Shown: piece by piece, positions 34,496 to 43,510 of the stretch
Position numbering within the stretch: the stretch's first letter is position 1
Layout of the letters: the number at the start of each line of letters is the position of its first letter
Assembly (NCBI RefSeq): GCF_025354435.1
Contig: NZ_JANXMU010000052.1
Span: 1 to 64,000, forward strand
DNA length: 64,000 bases
Reading direction: 5' to 3'
Origin: Rhodoferax sp.
GTDB lineage: Bacteria; Pseudomonadota; Gammaproteobacteria; Burkholderiales; Burkholderiaceae_C
Position numbers and translations under genes: made by a program
The notes under the pieces: generated by a model
Seen by the model: only the letters and a program-made list of their open reading frames with translations
Told to the model about the DNA's origin: nothing
The model's database searches: none

Positions 34496-35070
34496 CACCG
34501 CGCTCCCTGGTCCAGGAAGTTCTTCAGCATCGCGTGGCCATGCTCGGTGAGGATGGACTCGGGGTGGAACTGCACGCCCTCGATGGCCAGCGTCTTGTGG
34601 CGTACGCCCATGATCTCGCCGTCATTGGTCCAGGCGGTGATCTCCAGCTCGGTGGGGCAGGTGCTGCGCTCGATGGACAGCGAGTGGTAGCGGTTCACCG
34701 TGAACTGTTCCGGCAGCCCGGCAAACACGCCTTGCTGCGTGGTGGTGATGACGCTGGTCTTGCCGTGCATCAGCTGCTGCGCCCGGATGATGTTGCCGCC
34801 AAAGGCCGCGCCAATCGCCTGGTGCCCCAGGCACACGCCCAGGATGGGCAGCTTGCCCGCAAAGTGCTGGATGGCGGCGACGGAGATGCCCGCCTCCTTG
34901 GGCGAGCACGGGCCGGGAGAGATCACCAGCCGGTCGGGGGCGCGAGCGGCGATTTCTTCGAGGGTGATTTCATCGTTGCGCACCACCTCCACATCTGCGC
35001 CCAGTTCACCGAAGTACTGGACGATGTTGTAGGTAAAGCTGTCGTAGTTGTCGATCATCAGCAGTTTCAT
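34495..35070 (-). CDS. trpG: anthranilate synthase component II TrpG (glutamine amidotransferase)
   Basis: 191-residue class I glutamine amidotransferase that supplies ammonia to TrpE. N-terminal [17 protein letters not shown], oxyanion region VISPGPCSP, nucleophilic Cys in [10 protein letters not shown] (~79) and the His-Glu pair in [13 protein letters not shown]. The ATG at 35070 has GGAG 6 bases upstream; a GTG at 35076 overlapping the trpE stop is less likely. In many bacteria the same subunit also serves 4-amino-4-deoxychorismate synthase (PabA). Confidence 0.96.
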   Translation of the reverse strand: MKLLMIDNYDSFTYNIVQYFGELGADVEVVRNDEITLEEIAARAPDRLVISPGPCSPKEAGISVAAIQHFAGKLPILGVCLGHQAIGAAFGGNIIRAQQLMHGKTSVITTTQQGVFAGLPEQFTVNRYHSLSIERSTCPTELEITAWTNDGEIMGVRHKTLAIEGVQFHPESILTEHGHAMLKNFLDQGAR

Positions 35071-35072
35071 GG

Positions 35073-36575
35073 TCACTCCAAACCTTCTTCAACAAGTTCG
35101 CTGGCGCGCAGCAGGGCGCGGGCTTTGGCTTCGGTTTCTTTCCATTCCAGCTCGGGCACCGAGTCGGCCACCACGCCAGCGGCGGCTTGCACGTACAAGG
35201 TCTGGTTTTTGATGATGCCGGTGCGGATGGTGATGGCCACGTCCATGTCGCCCGCGTAGCTGATGTAGCCGCAGGCACCGCCGTACAGGCCGCGCTTGGA
35301 GGGCTCCAGCTGGTCGATCAGCTCCATGGCGTGGACCTTGGGCGCGCCGGTCAGCGTGCCTGCGGGGAAGGTGGCCTTGAGCACGTCGATGGCGCTCATG
35401 CCGTCGAGCAGCGTGCCCTCCACGTTGCTGACGATGTGCATCACATGGCTGTAGCGCTCTACCGCAAAGGCTTCGGTGACCTTGACCGTGCCAATCTTGG
35501 CGATGCGGCCGATGTCGTTGCGGGCCAGGTCGATCAGCATCACGTGTTCGGCGCGTTCCTTGGGGTCGGCGATGAGTTCGGCTTCCACAGCCTTGTCCTG
35601 CTCGGGCGAGGAGGCGCGGGGGCGGGTGCCTGCCAGGGGGCGGATGGTGACCTTTTGTTCGCCATTCGCCATGGACTCCTGGCGCACCAGGATTTCGGGC
35701 GAGGCGGCCACCACATGGAAGTCGCCCATGTTGTAGAAGAACATGTAGGGCGAGGGGTTCAGCGCCCGCAGCGCGCGGTACAGCGACAGGGGGGATTCGG
35801 TGTAACGCTTCTTGATACGCTGGCCCACCTGCACCTGCATGAAGTCGCCGCCCGCAATCAGCTCCTTGGCGCGTTCCACCGCCGCGATGTAGTCGGCCTT
35901 GGCAAATTCGCGCTCGGTGGGGTGGCTTTGGGTGGGCTTGACGACGGGGGCGCTGACCGAGTACTTGAGCTGCTCTTTCAGTTCGCGCAGGCGCTTTTTG
36001 GCATTGGGATAGGCCTCGGGCTGGGTTGGGTCGGCGTAAACGATGAGGTACAACTTGCCCGACAGGTTGTCGATCACCGCCAGCTCTTCGCACTGCAGCA
36101 GCATGATGTCGGGGCAGCCCAGGGTGTCGGGCGGGCAGGTGGTTTCGAGCTTTTTCTCGATGTAGCGCACCGCGTCGTAGCCAAAGTAGCCCGCCAGGCC
36201 GCCGCAGAAGCGTGGCAGGCCGGGGCGCAGCGCCACTTTGAAGCGTTTTTGGTAGGCCTCGATGAAGTCCAGCGGGTTGCCCTGGTTCGTCTCAACCACT
36301 ACGCCGTCGCGCACGACTTCGGTTTTGGCAGCCGCCCCAAAGCCGCTGGCGCGCAGAAAGCTGCGGGCGGGCAAGCCGATGAAGCTGTAGCGGCCAAAGC
36401 GTTCGCCACCCACCACCGACTCCAGCAGGAAGCTGTACGCGCCTCCATTGCGGGTGTGGGCCAGCTTGAGGTAGAGCGAGAGCGGGGTTTCCAGGTCGGC
36501 GAAGGCCTCCAACATCAAGGGGATGCGGTTGTACCCGTCCTGGGCCAGGCTTTTGAATTCAAGTTCGGTGATCAC
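35073..36575 (-). CDS. trpE: anthranilate synthase component I TrpE
   Basis: 500-residue chorismate-utilising enzyme. The N-terminal domain carries a likely tryptophan-feedback segment ([20 protein letters not shown]), and the C-terminal catalytic domain has [33 protein letters not shown] and [20 protein letters not shown]. First gene of trpE-trpG-lysE-trpD, with overlaps that imply one transcript. Its upstream region holds an RNA hairpin but no tryptophan-rich leader peptide. Confidence 0.96.
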   Translation of the reverse strand: MITELEFKSLAQDGYNRIPLMLEAFADLETPLSLYLKLAHTRNGGAYSFLLESVVGGERFGRYSFIGLPARSFLRASGFGAAAKTEVVRDGVVVETNQGNPLDFIEAYQKRFKVALRPGLPRFCGGLAGYFGYDAVRYIEKKLETTCPPDTLGCPDIMLLQCEELAVIDNLSGKLYLIVYADPTQPEAYPNAKKRLRELKEQLKYSVSAPVVKPTQSHPTEREFAKADYIAAVERAKELIAGGDFMQVQVGQRIKKRYTESPLSLYRALRALNPSPYMFFYNMGDFHVVAASPEILVRQESMANGEQKVTIRPLAGTRPRASSPEQDKAVEAELIADPKERAEHVMLIDLARNDIGRIAKIGTVKVTEAFAVERYSHVMHIVSNVEGTLLDGMSAIDVLKATFPAGTLTGAPKVHAMELIDQLEPSKRGLYGGACGYISYAGDMDVAITIRTGIIKNQTLYVQAAAGVVADSVPELEWKETEAKARALLRASELVEEGLE

Positions 36576-36597
36576 GGAAGTGCCTTTGTGAGAGAGT

Positions 36598-36624
36598 CCA
36601 GGCCCGTTCTATGACTGGGCCTGG
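36598..36624 (-). other. hairpin in the trpE leader
   Basis: CCAGGCCC (36598-36605) pairs perfectly with GGGCCTGG (36617-36624) around an 11-base loop, about 22 bases upstream of the trpE start. No T-tract follows in the direction of trpE transcription, so it is not a standard attenuator; it could affect mRNA stability or translation. Confidence 0.4.
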
Positions 36625-36932
36625 GGCACAGCACGGGGTGCTGTATGTCGATTCAGCCTCGGAGGGTGAGGCGTGGGACGCACGGCAGCGCCGTGCAATC
36701 AGGTACGCGCAGAATTTGGCTTGCGCCAAGACCAGGCTCCCTGGCCGAGGCAGCCTGCAATGATGGTGCGTGGAATGGACATGCGCAAAGTGTAGCAAAC
36801 ACGCGCAGCCTTCTGTCCCGCAAAGCACTGGTCTTCAGGGTATGCACGGGGGCTTTTCTGCGACAAGCGGGTCGAGACGGGTCAAAATGCGGGCCTCGGT
36901 GGCACATGCCCCACTTTCAAAGGTTGGTTCGA
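36625..36932. other. divergent intergenic region between trpE and the chalcone-isomerase-like gene
   Basis: About 310 bases that must hold the promoters of both genes. A second short dyad (CAGCAC/GTGCTG) lies next to the trpE hairpin. I find no near-consensus promoter pair, no tandem Trp codons and no repeat A or B copy. Confidence 0.4.
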
Positions 36933-37517
36933 ATGAAGTCACTCCTCGCGTGTGCTGCCGTCTGGCTGGGTATGCTGGCCGCTAGCGCCCCGGTGTGGGC
37001 CGTGACGGTGGCCGGTGTGGCCTATACCGATAGCTTGGACCAACGCGGCACCGTGCTGCAACTGAACGGCGCGGGGGTGCGCTACAAAGCCGTCTTCAAG
37101 GTTTATGCCGCGGGCTTGTACCTGCCCAAAAAAGCCAGTACACCCGAGGATGTGATGGCCATGCCGGGCCCCAAACGCATCAGCATCACCATGCTGCGCG
37201 AGATCGATGCGAATGAACTAGGCAAGCTGTTCACCCGGGGCGTGGAAGACAACACCGGCCGGGGCGAGCTGTCCAAGCTGGTGCCCAGCCTGTACCGCAT
37301 GGGCCAGGTGTTTGCCGAGCAAAAAAAGCTGCTGCCTGGCGATACCTTTGAACTGGACTGGATGCCCGGTGTGGGCACGGTGCTGCTGGTTAAAGGCAAG
37401 CCGCAGGGCGAACCTTTTCCCGAAGCGGAGTTTTTTAACGCCTTGCTGCGCATTTGGCTGGGCCCCAGCCCGGCGGACTGGAAACTGAAAGACGCACTGT
37501 TGGGCAAGGCCGGGTGA
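36933..37517 (+). CDS. exported chalcone-isomerase-like domain protein
   Basis: 194-residue periplasmic protein with a signal peptide ending near APVWAVTVAG and a chalcone-isomerase-like fold: LNGAGVRYKAVFKVYAAGLYLP, then ITMLREIDANELGKLFTRG, and GEPFPEAEFFNALLRIWLG at the end. Bacterial members are not flavonoid enzymes in general and have no settled function; a small-ligand or fatty-acid-binding role is often supposed. Start ATG 36933. It stands alone between trpE and cheV. Confidence 0.8.
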   Translation: MKSLLACAAVWLGMLAASAPVWAVTVAGVAYTDSLDQRGTVLQLNGAGVRYKAVFKVYAAGLYLPKKASTPEDVMAMPGPKRISITMLREIDANELGKLFTRGVEDNTGRGELSKLVPSLYRMGQVFAEQKKLLPGDTFELDWMPGVGTVLLVKGKPQGEPFPEAEFFNALLRIWLGPSPADWKLKDALLGKAG

Positions 37518-37673
37518 TCGCTGGGAATGCCGTCTTTGCGTGAATCATGCTGTTACATTCTGAAGCCATGGTGACCGCAGATGGGCTTTATCCAGCTCCA
37601 CTGCGCACGCAAGTGTGAGAACTTGTAAAAAATCCAAATCCAGATCTAATGGCGTGCATCAAAGGGGAAATCC

Positions 37674-38630
37674 ATGGCGACAGTCCAGCAAGAGGTAGAC
37701 GAACGGACCAATCTCACCAGCAGCAACAAGTTTGAACTGTTGCTGTTCCGGCTGGGTGAAGCGGCGCATTCGAGCCAGCGCGAGCTGTTCGGGATCAACG
37801 TCTTCAAGGTGCGTGAGATCATGGTGATGCCCACCATCACGGCGGTCGCCGGGTCTACCAAACACATGCTGGGCATGACCAATATCCGCGGCCAGGTGAT
37901 CCCGGTGATCGATCTGGCGGGAGCCGTGGGTTGCCTGCCCAAAAACGGCCTGAATATCTTGATGGTGACCGAATACGCGCGTTCTACCCAGGCGTTTGCG
38001 GTCGAAGAAGTCGATCAGATCGTGCGCCTGGACTGGAGCCAGGTGCTATCGGCCGAGTCCAACACCCAAGGCGGCATGATCACCAGCATTGCCCGGCTGG
38101 ACGGCGATGTGGACAACACCCGGCTGGCCCAGGTGCTGGACGTGGAGCAGATTTTGCGCAATGTGATGCCGCCTTCGGCGCCCGATGTCGATGCGGCCAG
38201 CATTGGCCCCACGATCAAGCTGCGCCCCGGCGCGGTGGTGTTGGCGGCCGACGACTCGATGCTGGCCCGGACCCTGATCGAGCAGGGCCTGGTGGCTTTG
38301 GGCGTGCCGTTCGTTATGTGCAAAACCGGCAAAGAAGCCTGGGACCGCTTGCAAACCATGTCGGAAGCGGCAGCGGCCGAAGGCAAGTCCATCGAGGACA
38401 AAGTCGCCCTGGTGCTGACCGACCTGGAAATGCCGGAGATGGACGGCTTCACCCTGACCCGCAAAATCAAGCAGGACGGCCGCTTCAAAGGAGTGCCGGT
38501 GATCATCCATTCATCTCTGTCCGGCTCTGCCAACGAGGTGCACGTCAAGAGCGTGGGGGCCGATGCCTATGTGGGCAAGTTTGTCGCCGAAGAGCTAGCC
38601 GCCACCATCCGCAAGGTGCTCAAACACTGA
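37674..38630 (+). CDS. cheV: chemotaxis coupling/response-regulator protein CheV
   Basis: 318-residue two-domain protein: an N-terminal CheW-like coupling domain (LFGINVFKVREIMVMP, then MLGMTNIRGQVIPVIDLAG) and a C-terminal receiver domain with phosphoacceptor D250 in LVLTDLEMPEMDGF and the conserved Lys in DAYVGKFVAEE. CheV links chemoreceptors to CheA and tunes signalling when phosphorylated. GGGGAAA lies before the ATG. No other che gene is adjacent. Confidence 0.93.
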   Translation: MATVQQEVDERTNLTSSNKFELLLFRLGEAAHSSQRELFGINVFKVREIMVMPTITAVAGSTKHMLGMTNIRGQVIPVIDLAGAVGCLPKNGLNILMVTEYARSTQAFAVEEVDQIVRLDWSQVLSAESNTQGGMITSIARLDGDVDNTRLAQVLDVEQILRNVMPPSAPDVDAASIGPTIKLRPGAVVLAADDSMLARTLIEQGLVALGVPFVMCKTGKEAWDRLQTMSEAAAAEGKSIEDKVALVLTDLEMPEMDGFTLTRKIKQDGRFKGVPVIIHSSLSGSANEVHVKSVGADAYVGKFVAEELAATIRKVLKH

Positions 38631-38638
38631 CCGAGTCT

Positions 38639-39058
38639 TTACTGTCCTGAGTAGGCGACCAGCGCGGCTACTACCAGCACGGCATACGGAAACGCCACGG
38701 TAGGCCGCAGTGCATGGGCGGCATACTCGCCCAGCAAACCCACGCTGCCTTTGCGGCTGGCCAGCCATTCAGTGTGCAACTGGCAGGCAGCACTGGCTGG
38801 GGCAGAGTTTCTGACCAGGGCTTCCACCCGCACCAGGCGCTCGCCCAGGCGGGCCTGGGAGGTGCGGCACAGGCTTTCCTGCACCCACAGCAGCAACGCC
38901 GTGCCGCCGATCAGCTCATACGGCACACCCAGCGCGTAGCCTCCCACACACAGCACCACGGCCGCCAGTTTGACCAGCAGCGCATTGCGCTCCATCTGTT
39001 CGTAGTTGTTTTGCAGGGTGGTCCATTCGTGGCTCAGCGCGGCGGTGTTGTGGGGCAT
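38639..39058 (-). CDS. hypothetical small membrane protein
   Basis: 139-residue protein with no family I recognise. It has two close hydrophobic helices at about residues 28-60 (LLVKLAAVVLCVGGYALGVP, then IGGTALLLWVQ), a polar Arg/Glu-rich middle (LGERLVRVEALVRN) and a final hydrophobic helix (AFPYAVLVVAALVAYSG). The frame is long, uninterrupted and GC3-rich like a real gene, but the ribosome site is poor, and the start could be the Met at residue 22. It lies between cheV (convergent) and yciA. Confidence 0.6.
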   Translation of the reverse strand: MPHNTAALSHEWTTLQNNYEQMERNALLVKLAAVVLCVGGYALGVPYELIGGTALLLWVQESLCRTSQARLGERLVRVEALVRNSAPASAACQLHTEWLASRKGSVGLLGEYAAHALRPTVAFPYAVLVVAALVAYSGQ

Positions 39059-39082
39059 GTCGGTAGGGCGGTTGTGGCGGTA

Positions 39083-39493
39083 TCAGTTGTGAACGGGCAA
39101 TGGGCGGGGTTCGCCTTGCTCGGTAATGGCCACGAAGGTCAGCGAGGCTTCGGTTACCTTGGTGTAGCGGCCCTGGATGTTCAGGCGCTCGGCATACACC
39201 TCGACCTTGACGGTCACCGAGGTGCGGCCCAGCCGGGTCAGCTTGGCATAGAACGACAAGATATCGCCCAGCCGCACCGGTTGCTTGAAGATGAATTCTT
39301 TCACCGCCACCGTGGCGATACGCCCCTGGGCGTAGCGCGCCGGGATCACCGACCCGGCCAGATCCACCTGCGCCATCACCCAGCCGCCAAAAATATCGCC
39401 CCCCGCGTTGCAGTCGGCGGGCATCGGTATCACCTTGAGTACCAGTTCCATGTCGGTGGGCAAGGAGACGGGGTCGCTGGAATTTGTAGACAT
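39083..39493 (-). CDS. yciA: YciA-type acyl-CoA thioesterase
   Basis: 136-residue hot-dog-fold acyl-CoA hydrolase. The catalytic signature is NAGGDIFGGWVMAQVDLAG (~28-46, Asp in the helix cap), followed by VAVKEFIFKQPVRLGDILSF and VTEASLTFVAI. YciA releases CoA from a range of short to long acyl-CoAs. The ATG at 39493 (MSTNSSDP) is used; a longer frame would run into the divergent ABC transporter gene, whose start lies ~40 bases away. Confidence 0.92.
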   Translation of the reverse strand: MSTNSSDPVSLPTDMELVLKVIPMPADCNAGGDIFGGWVMAQVDLAGSVIPARYAQGRIATVAVKEFIFKQPVRLGDILSFYAKLTRLGRTSVTVKVEVYAERLNIQGRYTKVTEASLTFVAITEQGEPRPLPVHN

Positions 39494-39531
39494 CAGGGAC
39501 AATCCAATGCAAATAACTGAGATTGTCCCCC

Positions 39532-41376
39532 ATGCGCCGATACGGCGAAACCGCCCCCCTTGCTTCCATGCCGGTGCTGACCCATGCCGCGCCACCGCAA
39601 TCTGATTGGCGCACGCTGCGCCGCCTGTTTCCCTACCTGTGGGAGTACAAATGGCGGGTGATTGCCGCGCTGACCTTCATGGTCGGGGCCAAGGCGGCCA
39701 GTGTCAGCGTGCCCTTGCTGCTGAAAAAACTGGTCGATGCCATGAGCCCCACCGGCGGCAAGCTCAGCAGCGACCAGCTCCCCGCGCTGATCGTAGTGCC
39801 GGTGGCACTGCTGGTGGCCTACGGACTGCTGCGCCTGTCTACCTCGCTGTTCACCGAGCTGCGCGAACTGGTGTTTGCCAAGGCCACGGCGGGTGCATCG
39901 CGGCGGATTTCGCTGGAGGTATTCCAACATCTGCATGCCTTGAGCCTGCGCTTCCACCTGGAGCGCCAAACCGGCGGCATGACGCGCGATATCGAGCGCG
40001 GCACCCGGGCCGTCAATTCGCTGATCTCGTATTCGCTTTACAGCATCATCCCGACGCTGATCGAAGTCGGTTTTGTGCTGACCCTGCTGGCTGTCAAATT
40101 CGACATCTGGTTTGCCTGGATCACGCTGATCGCACTGGTGGCCTACATCGCCTTTACGGTGACGGTGACCGAGTGGCGCACCCAGTTTCGCAAGCAGATG
40201 AACGAGCTGGATTCGAACGCACAAAGCCGCGCCATCGATTCGCTGCTGAACTTTGAAACCGTCAAATACTTCAACAACGAGGCCTTTGAGGCCAAGCGCT
40301 ACGACGAAAACCTGGAGCGCTACCGCCGCGCCTCGGTCAAGAGCCAAACCACGTTGAGCCTGCTGAATACCGGCCAGCAGCTCATCATTGCCACCGGTCT
40401 GGTCGCCATGCTGTGGCGCGCCACCCAGGGCGTGGTCGATGGCCGCATGACCCTGGGCGACCTGGTGATGGTCAACGCCTTCATGATCCAGCTCTACATT
40501 CCGCTGGGCTTTTTGGGCGTGATCTACCGCGAGATCAAGCAGAGCCTGACCGACCTGGAAAAGATGTTCGCCCTGTTGGAGAAAGAGCGCGAAATTGCCG
40601 ACGCACCCGGTGCCCAGCCCTTGCAGCTGAAGCCTGGTGACGGCCATGCCGATGTGCGCTTCGACCACGTGTTCTTCGCCTACGACCCGGCGCGGCCCAT
40701 CCTGCAAGACATCAGCCTGCACATCCCGGCGGGCAAAACCGTGGCGGTGGTGGGGCCGTCGGGTTCGGGCAAGTCCACGCTGGCGCGGCTGTTGTTCCGC
40801 TTCTACGATGTGCAGCAGGGCGAGATTCTGATCGCCGGGCAAAACATCCAGACCGTCACCCAGGCCAGCGTGCGCCAAGCTATCGGCATCGTGCCGCAAG
40901 ACACGGTGCTGTTTAACGACACGGTGGAATACAACATCGCCTACGGCCAGCCCGGTGCCAGCCGCGCCCAGGTGGAAGAGGCCGCCCGCGCCGCGCGCAT
41001 CCACGGCTTCATCTGCGCTACGCCGCTGGGCTACGGCACCATGGTGGGCGAGCGAGGGCTGAAACTGTCGGGTGGCGAAAAGCAGCGCGTGGCGATTGCC
41101 CGCACGCTGCTGAAGAACCCGCCCATCCTGATCTTCGACGAAGCCACCTCGGCGCTGGACTCGGCCAACGAGCGCGCCATCCAGGCCGAACTGCAAACCG
41201 CCGCCCGCAACAAGACCACGCTGGTCATCGCCCACCGCCTGTCCACCGTGGTGGACGCGCACGAGATTCTGGTGATGGACGCAGGCCGCATCCTGGAGCG
41301 CGGCACCCACGCTGAGCTGCTGGCGGCCAACGGACGCTATGCGGCGATGTGGGCGCTGCAGCAAAGCGCGGAATAG
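39532..41376 (+). CDS. Atm1-type ABC exporter (glutathione/heavy-metal)
   Basis: 614-residue half-transporter with a six-helix membrane domain fused to an ATPase. Walker [10 protein letters not shown] is at ~408, the signature LSGGEKQRVAIAR at ~512, Walker B ILIFDEATSALD at ~533 and the H-loop IAHRLST. The membrane domain has the Atm1/HMT signature LRFHLERQTGGMTRDIERGT and LLNFETVKYFNNE. Atm1 relatives export glutathione-metal or glutathione-persulfide species and can confer mercury or nickel tolerance. ATG 39532 is chosen; TTG 39523 is possible. Confidence 0.92.
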   Translation: MRRYGETAPLASMPVLTHAAPPQSDWRTLRRLFPYLWEYKWRVIAALTFMVGAKAASVSVPLLLKKLVDAMSPTGGKLSSDQLPALIVVPVALLVAYGLLRLSTSLFTELRELVFAKATAGASRRISLEVFQHLHALSLRFHLERQTGGMTRDIERGTRAVNSLISYSLYSIIPTLIEVGFVLTLLAVKFDIWFAWITLIALVAYIAFTVTVTEWRTQFRKQMNELDSNAQSRAIDSLLNFETVKYFNNEAFEAKRYDENLERYRRASVKSQTTLSLLNTGQQLIIATGLVAMLWRATQGVVDGRMTLGDLVMVNAFMIQLYIPLGFLGVIYREIKQSLTDLEKMFALLEKEREIADAPGAQPLQLKPGDGHADVRFDHVFFAYDPARPILQDISLHIPAGKTVAVVGPSGSGKSTLARLLFRFYDVQQGEILIAGQNIQTVTQASVRQAIGIVPQDTVLFNDTVEYNIAYGQPGASRAQVEEAARAARIHGFICATPLGYGTMVGERGLKLSGGEKQRVAIARTLLKNPPILIFDEATSALDSANERAIQAELQTAARNKTTLVIAHRLSTVVDAHEILVMDAGRILERGTHAELLAANGRYAAMWALQQSAE

Positions 41377-41385
41377 TATTTATGG

Positions 41386-41442
41386 TAAAAATTGGCCTCT
41401 AGCGCATATTCCACCTGCACAAGCAGCTATTTATTTGATAGT
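41386..41442 (+). repeat. repeat B copy 11 (best reference copy)
   Basis: Reads AAAATTGGCCTCTAGCGCAT, then CCACCTGCACAAGCAGCTAT and TTATTTGATAG. It starts right after the ABC transporter stop and ends just before the next gene. Used as reference because both halves match other copies best. Confidence 0.85.
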
Positions 41443-41454
41443 GAAACACTTTGT

Positions 41455-42396
41455 ATGACCGCTCCACGCCCTCGCGTCCTGGTTTTGAACTTCATGGCCG
41501 ATGTGCACCAGGCCATGCTGGCGCCGCATTTTGAGCTGCTGTACGCGCCCACGCCGGTGTTGCGCGCGGCCCATATCGCCGCCGAAGGAGCGACTATCCG
41601 TGCGGTGCTGACCATTGGCAGTGTGGGCCTGACCGCCGCCGAAATGGATGTCCTGCCCGCTCTGGAGATCGTCTGCGCCCTGGGCGTGGGTTTCGAGAAT
41701 ATCGATGTGGCCCACGCCCGGGTGCGCGGCCTGGTGCTAGCCAATGGTGCAGGCACCAACGACGACTGCGTGGCCGACCATGCCTTCGCCCTGCTGCTGG
41801 CCGTGGTGCGCAATGTGCCCCAGCTGGACCGGCAGTGCCGCCAGGGCGTGTGGCGCGATGCCCTGCCTTTGTCTGCCAGCGTGTCGCACCGCCGCATGGG
41901 CATCGTCGGCCTGGGTGGCATTGGCCACAAGGTGGCGCAGCGGGCGCTGGGCTTTGGCATGCAGATTGGCTACCACGGGCGCAAGCCCCAGCCCCAGGTG
42001 GTGCACGCCTACTTTGCCGATCTGGTGGCGCTGGCGGTCTGGGCCGACTTTTTGGTGGTGGCTACGCCGGGCGGCCCGGCCACCCGCCATCTGGTCGGGG
42101 CCGAGGTACTGGCCGCGCTGGGCGCGGGCGGTTATCTGGTCAACGTGTCGCGCGGCAGCGTGGTGGATACCGCCGCGCTGGCGGCAGCCCTGCGCGCAGG
42201 CCAGTTGGCCGGTGCGGGCCTGGACGTGTACGAGAGCGAACCCCAGCCGCCTGCCGAACTGCTGGATTTGGACACCGTGGTGCTCACCCCGCATGTGGGC
42301 GGCTGGTCGCCCCAGGCCATCGAAGCGTCGGTGCAGCGCTTTATCGAGAACGCGACGCGGCACTTCACCGGGCAAGCCGTGGTATCGCCCATCTAG
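41455..42396 (+). CDS. D-isomer-specific 2-hydroxyacid dehydrogenase (hydroxypyruvate/glyoxylate reductase-like)
   Basis: 313-residue NAD(P)-dependent oxidoreductase. Nucleotide-binding motif GIVGLGGIGHKVAQRALGFG (~148); catalytic residues in VNVSRGSVVDTAAL (Arg), DVYESEP (Glu) and LTPHVGGWS (His). ALGVGFENIDVAHARVRG is the substrate-loop region. Probable substrates are glyoxylate or hydroxypyruvate, but formate or phenylpyruvate relatives share these motifs. The ATG at 41455 lies just after a repeat B copy, so the upstream open frame is not part of the gene. Confidence 0.88.
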   Translation: MTAPRPRVLVLNFMADVHQAMLAPHFELLYAPTPVLRAAHIAAEGATIRAVLTIGSVGLTAAEMDVLPALEIVCALGVGFENIDVAHARVRGLVLANGAGTNDDCVADHAFALLLAVVRNVPQLDRQCRQGVWRDALPLSASVSHRRMGIVGLGGIGHKVAQRALGFGMQIGYHGRKPQPQVVHAYFADLVALAVWADFLVVATPGGPATRHLVGAEVLAALGAGGYLVNVSRGSVVDTAALAAALRAGQLAGAGLDVYESEPQPPAELLDLDTVVLTPHVGGWSPQAIEASVQRFIENATRHFTGQAVVSPI

Positions 42397-42416
42397 GGCG
42401 CGTCCATAATCCGTGT

Positions 42417-43349
42417 ATGGAAACCAAATGGCTTGAAGATTTTGTCAGCTTGGCTGAAACCCGCAGTTTCAGCCGGTCGGCCCAGTTGCGGCATGTGACC
42501 CAGCCTGCATTCTCGCGGCGCATCCAGGCGCTGGAGGGCTGGGCGGGCACCGATCTGGTGGACCGCAGTTCCTACCCCACGCGCCTGACCCCGGCGGGCG
42601 AAACGCTGTACGCCCAGTCGTTGGAGGTGTTGCAGGCGCTGCAAAGTACCCGTGCCATGCTGCGCGGCCACCATTCGGCCGGGCAGGACGTGATCGAATT
42701 TGCCGTGCCGCACACGCTGGCATTTACCTTTTTCCCCGCCTGGGTGTCGCTGCTGCGCGAGAAGTTTGGCCCCGTCAAAAGTCGTTTGATCGCCCTGAAC
42801 GTGCACGACGCGGTGATGCGCCTGGTCGAGGGCAGCTGCGATCTGCTGATTGCTTACCACCACACCTCGCAGCCTTTTCAGCTGGCGGCCGACCGCTACG
42901 AGATGGTCAGCCTGGGGCAGGAGGTGATTGCACCCTACGTCAAGGCCGATTCCGATGGCGCGCCGCTGTTCCAGTTGCCGGGCCGTCCGGGCCAGTTGCT
43001 GCCCTACTTGGGCTACGCACCGGGTGCCTACCTGGGGCAGACGGTGGACATGATCCTGAAGCAGTCGGCCACGCCTATCCACCTGGACCGGGTGTACGAG
43101 ACCGACATGGCCGAAGGCCTGAAAGCCATGGCGCTAGAAGGCCATGGCATCGCCTTCTTGCCCTACAGCGCGGTCAAGAAAGAACTGCGCTCCCGCAAGC
43201 TGGTTAGCGCCGCACCGGCCGGTTTGACCGGCCTGGAGATGACCATGGACGTACGTGCTTACCGCGAAAAACCCAACGGCCCGGCAGCGGCCAAGGGCAC
43301 GGCACAGGCTTTGTGGACCTACCTGGCATCGCAGAAACCAAGCAAATAA
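42417..43349 (+). CDS. LysR-family transcriptional regulator
   Basis: 310-residue LysR-type regulator. The N-terminal winged helix-turn-helix is in METKWLEDFVSLAETRSF and HVTQPAFSRRIQALEGW, followed by a long linker helix and a periplasmic-binding-protein-like effector domain (VIEFAVPHTLAFTFFPAWVS). The HTH is slightly unusual in having GWAGTDLVDRSSYP where most have GxxLFxR. It lies 20 bases after the dehydrogenase gene and ~160 bases before aspartase; either could be a target. Confidence 0.9.
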   Translation: METKWLEDFVSLAETRSFSRSAQLRHVTQPAFSRRIQALEGWAGTDLVDRSSYPTRLTPAGETLYAQSLEVLQALQSTRAMLRGHHSAGQDVIEFAVPHTLAFTFFPAWVSLLREKFGPVKSRLIALNVHDAVMRLVEGSCDLLIAYHHTSQPFQLAADRYEMVSLGQEVIAPYVKADSDGAPLFQLPGRPGQLLPYLGYAPGAYLGQTVDMILKQSATPIHLDRVYETDMAEGLKAMALEGHGIAFLPYSAVKKELRSRKLVSAAPAGLTGLEMTMDVRAYREKPNGPAAAKGTAQALWTYLASQKPSK

Positions 43350-43422
43350 GGCAGCCGTAAGGGCGCTCAAGGTTTAGAAGCTATGCACGTTAGGCATGGC
43401 TTATGTGTCAGATCTATGACGG

Positions 43423-43432
43423 TTATGCATAA
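43423..43432. promoter_or_regulatory. candidate palindromic site upstream of aspA
   Basis: TTATGCATAA is a perfect 10-bp palindrome in the 160-base gap between the LysR gene and aspartase. It could be a regulator half-site pair, but short palindromes also occur by chance. Confidence 0.25.
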
Positions 43433-43510
43433 GGCTGCATGCAAACAGCATTGGTGTTTGGATAAGTGGAACCTTACAGTTCGCCACTTCCACAACTGCC
43501 TTAGGTCTGT

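Noticed and set aside
36576-36932. trp attenuator leader peptide upstream of trpE
   Set aside because: A hairpin exists, but the minus-strand leader has no short frame with tandem Trp codons and no terminator T-tract.
41392-41454. Upstream start for the 2-hydroxyacid dehydrogenase
   Set aside because: It would run through repeat B copy 11; family alignment starts at 41455.
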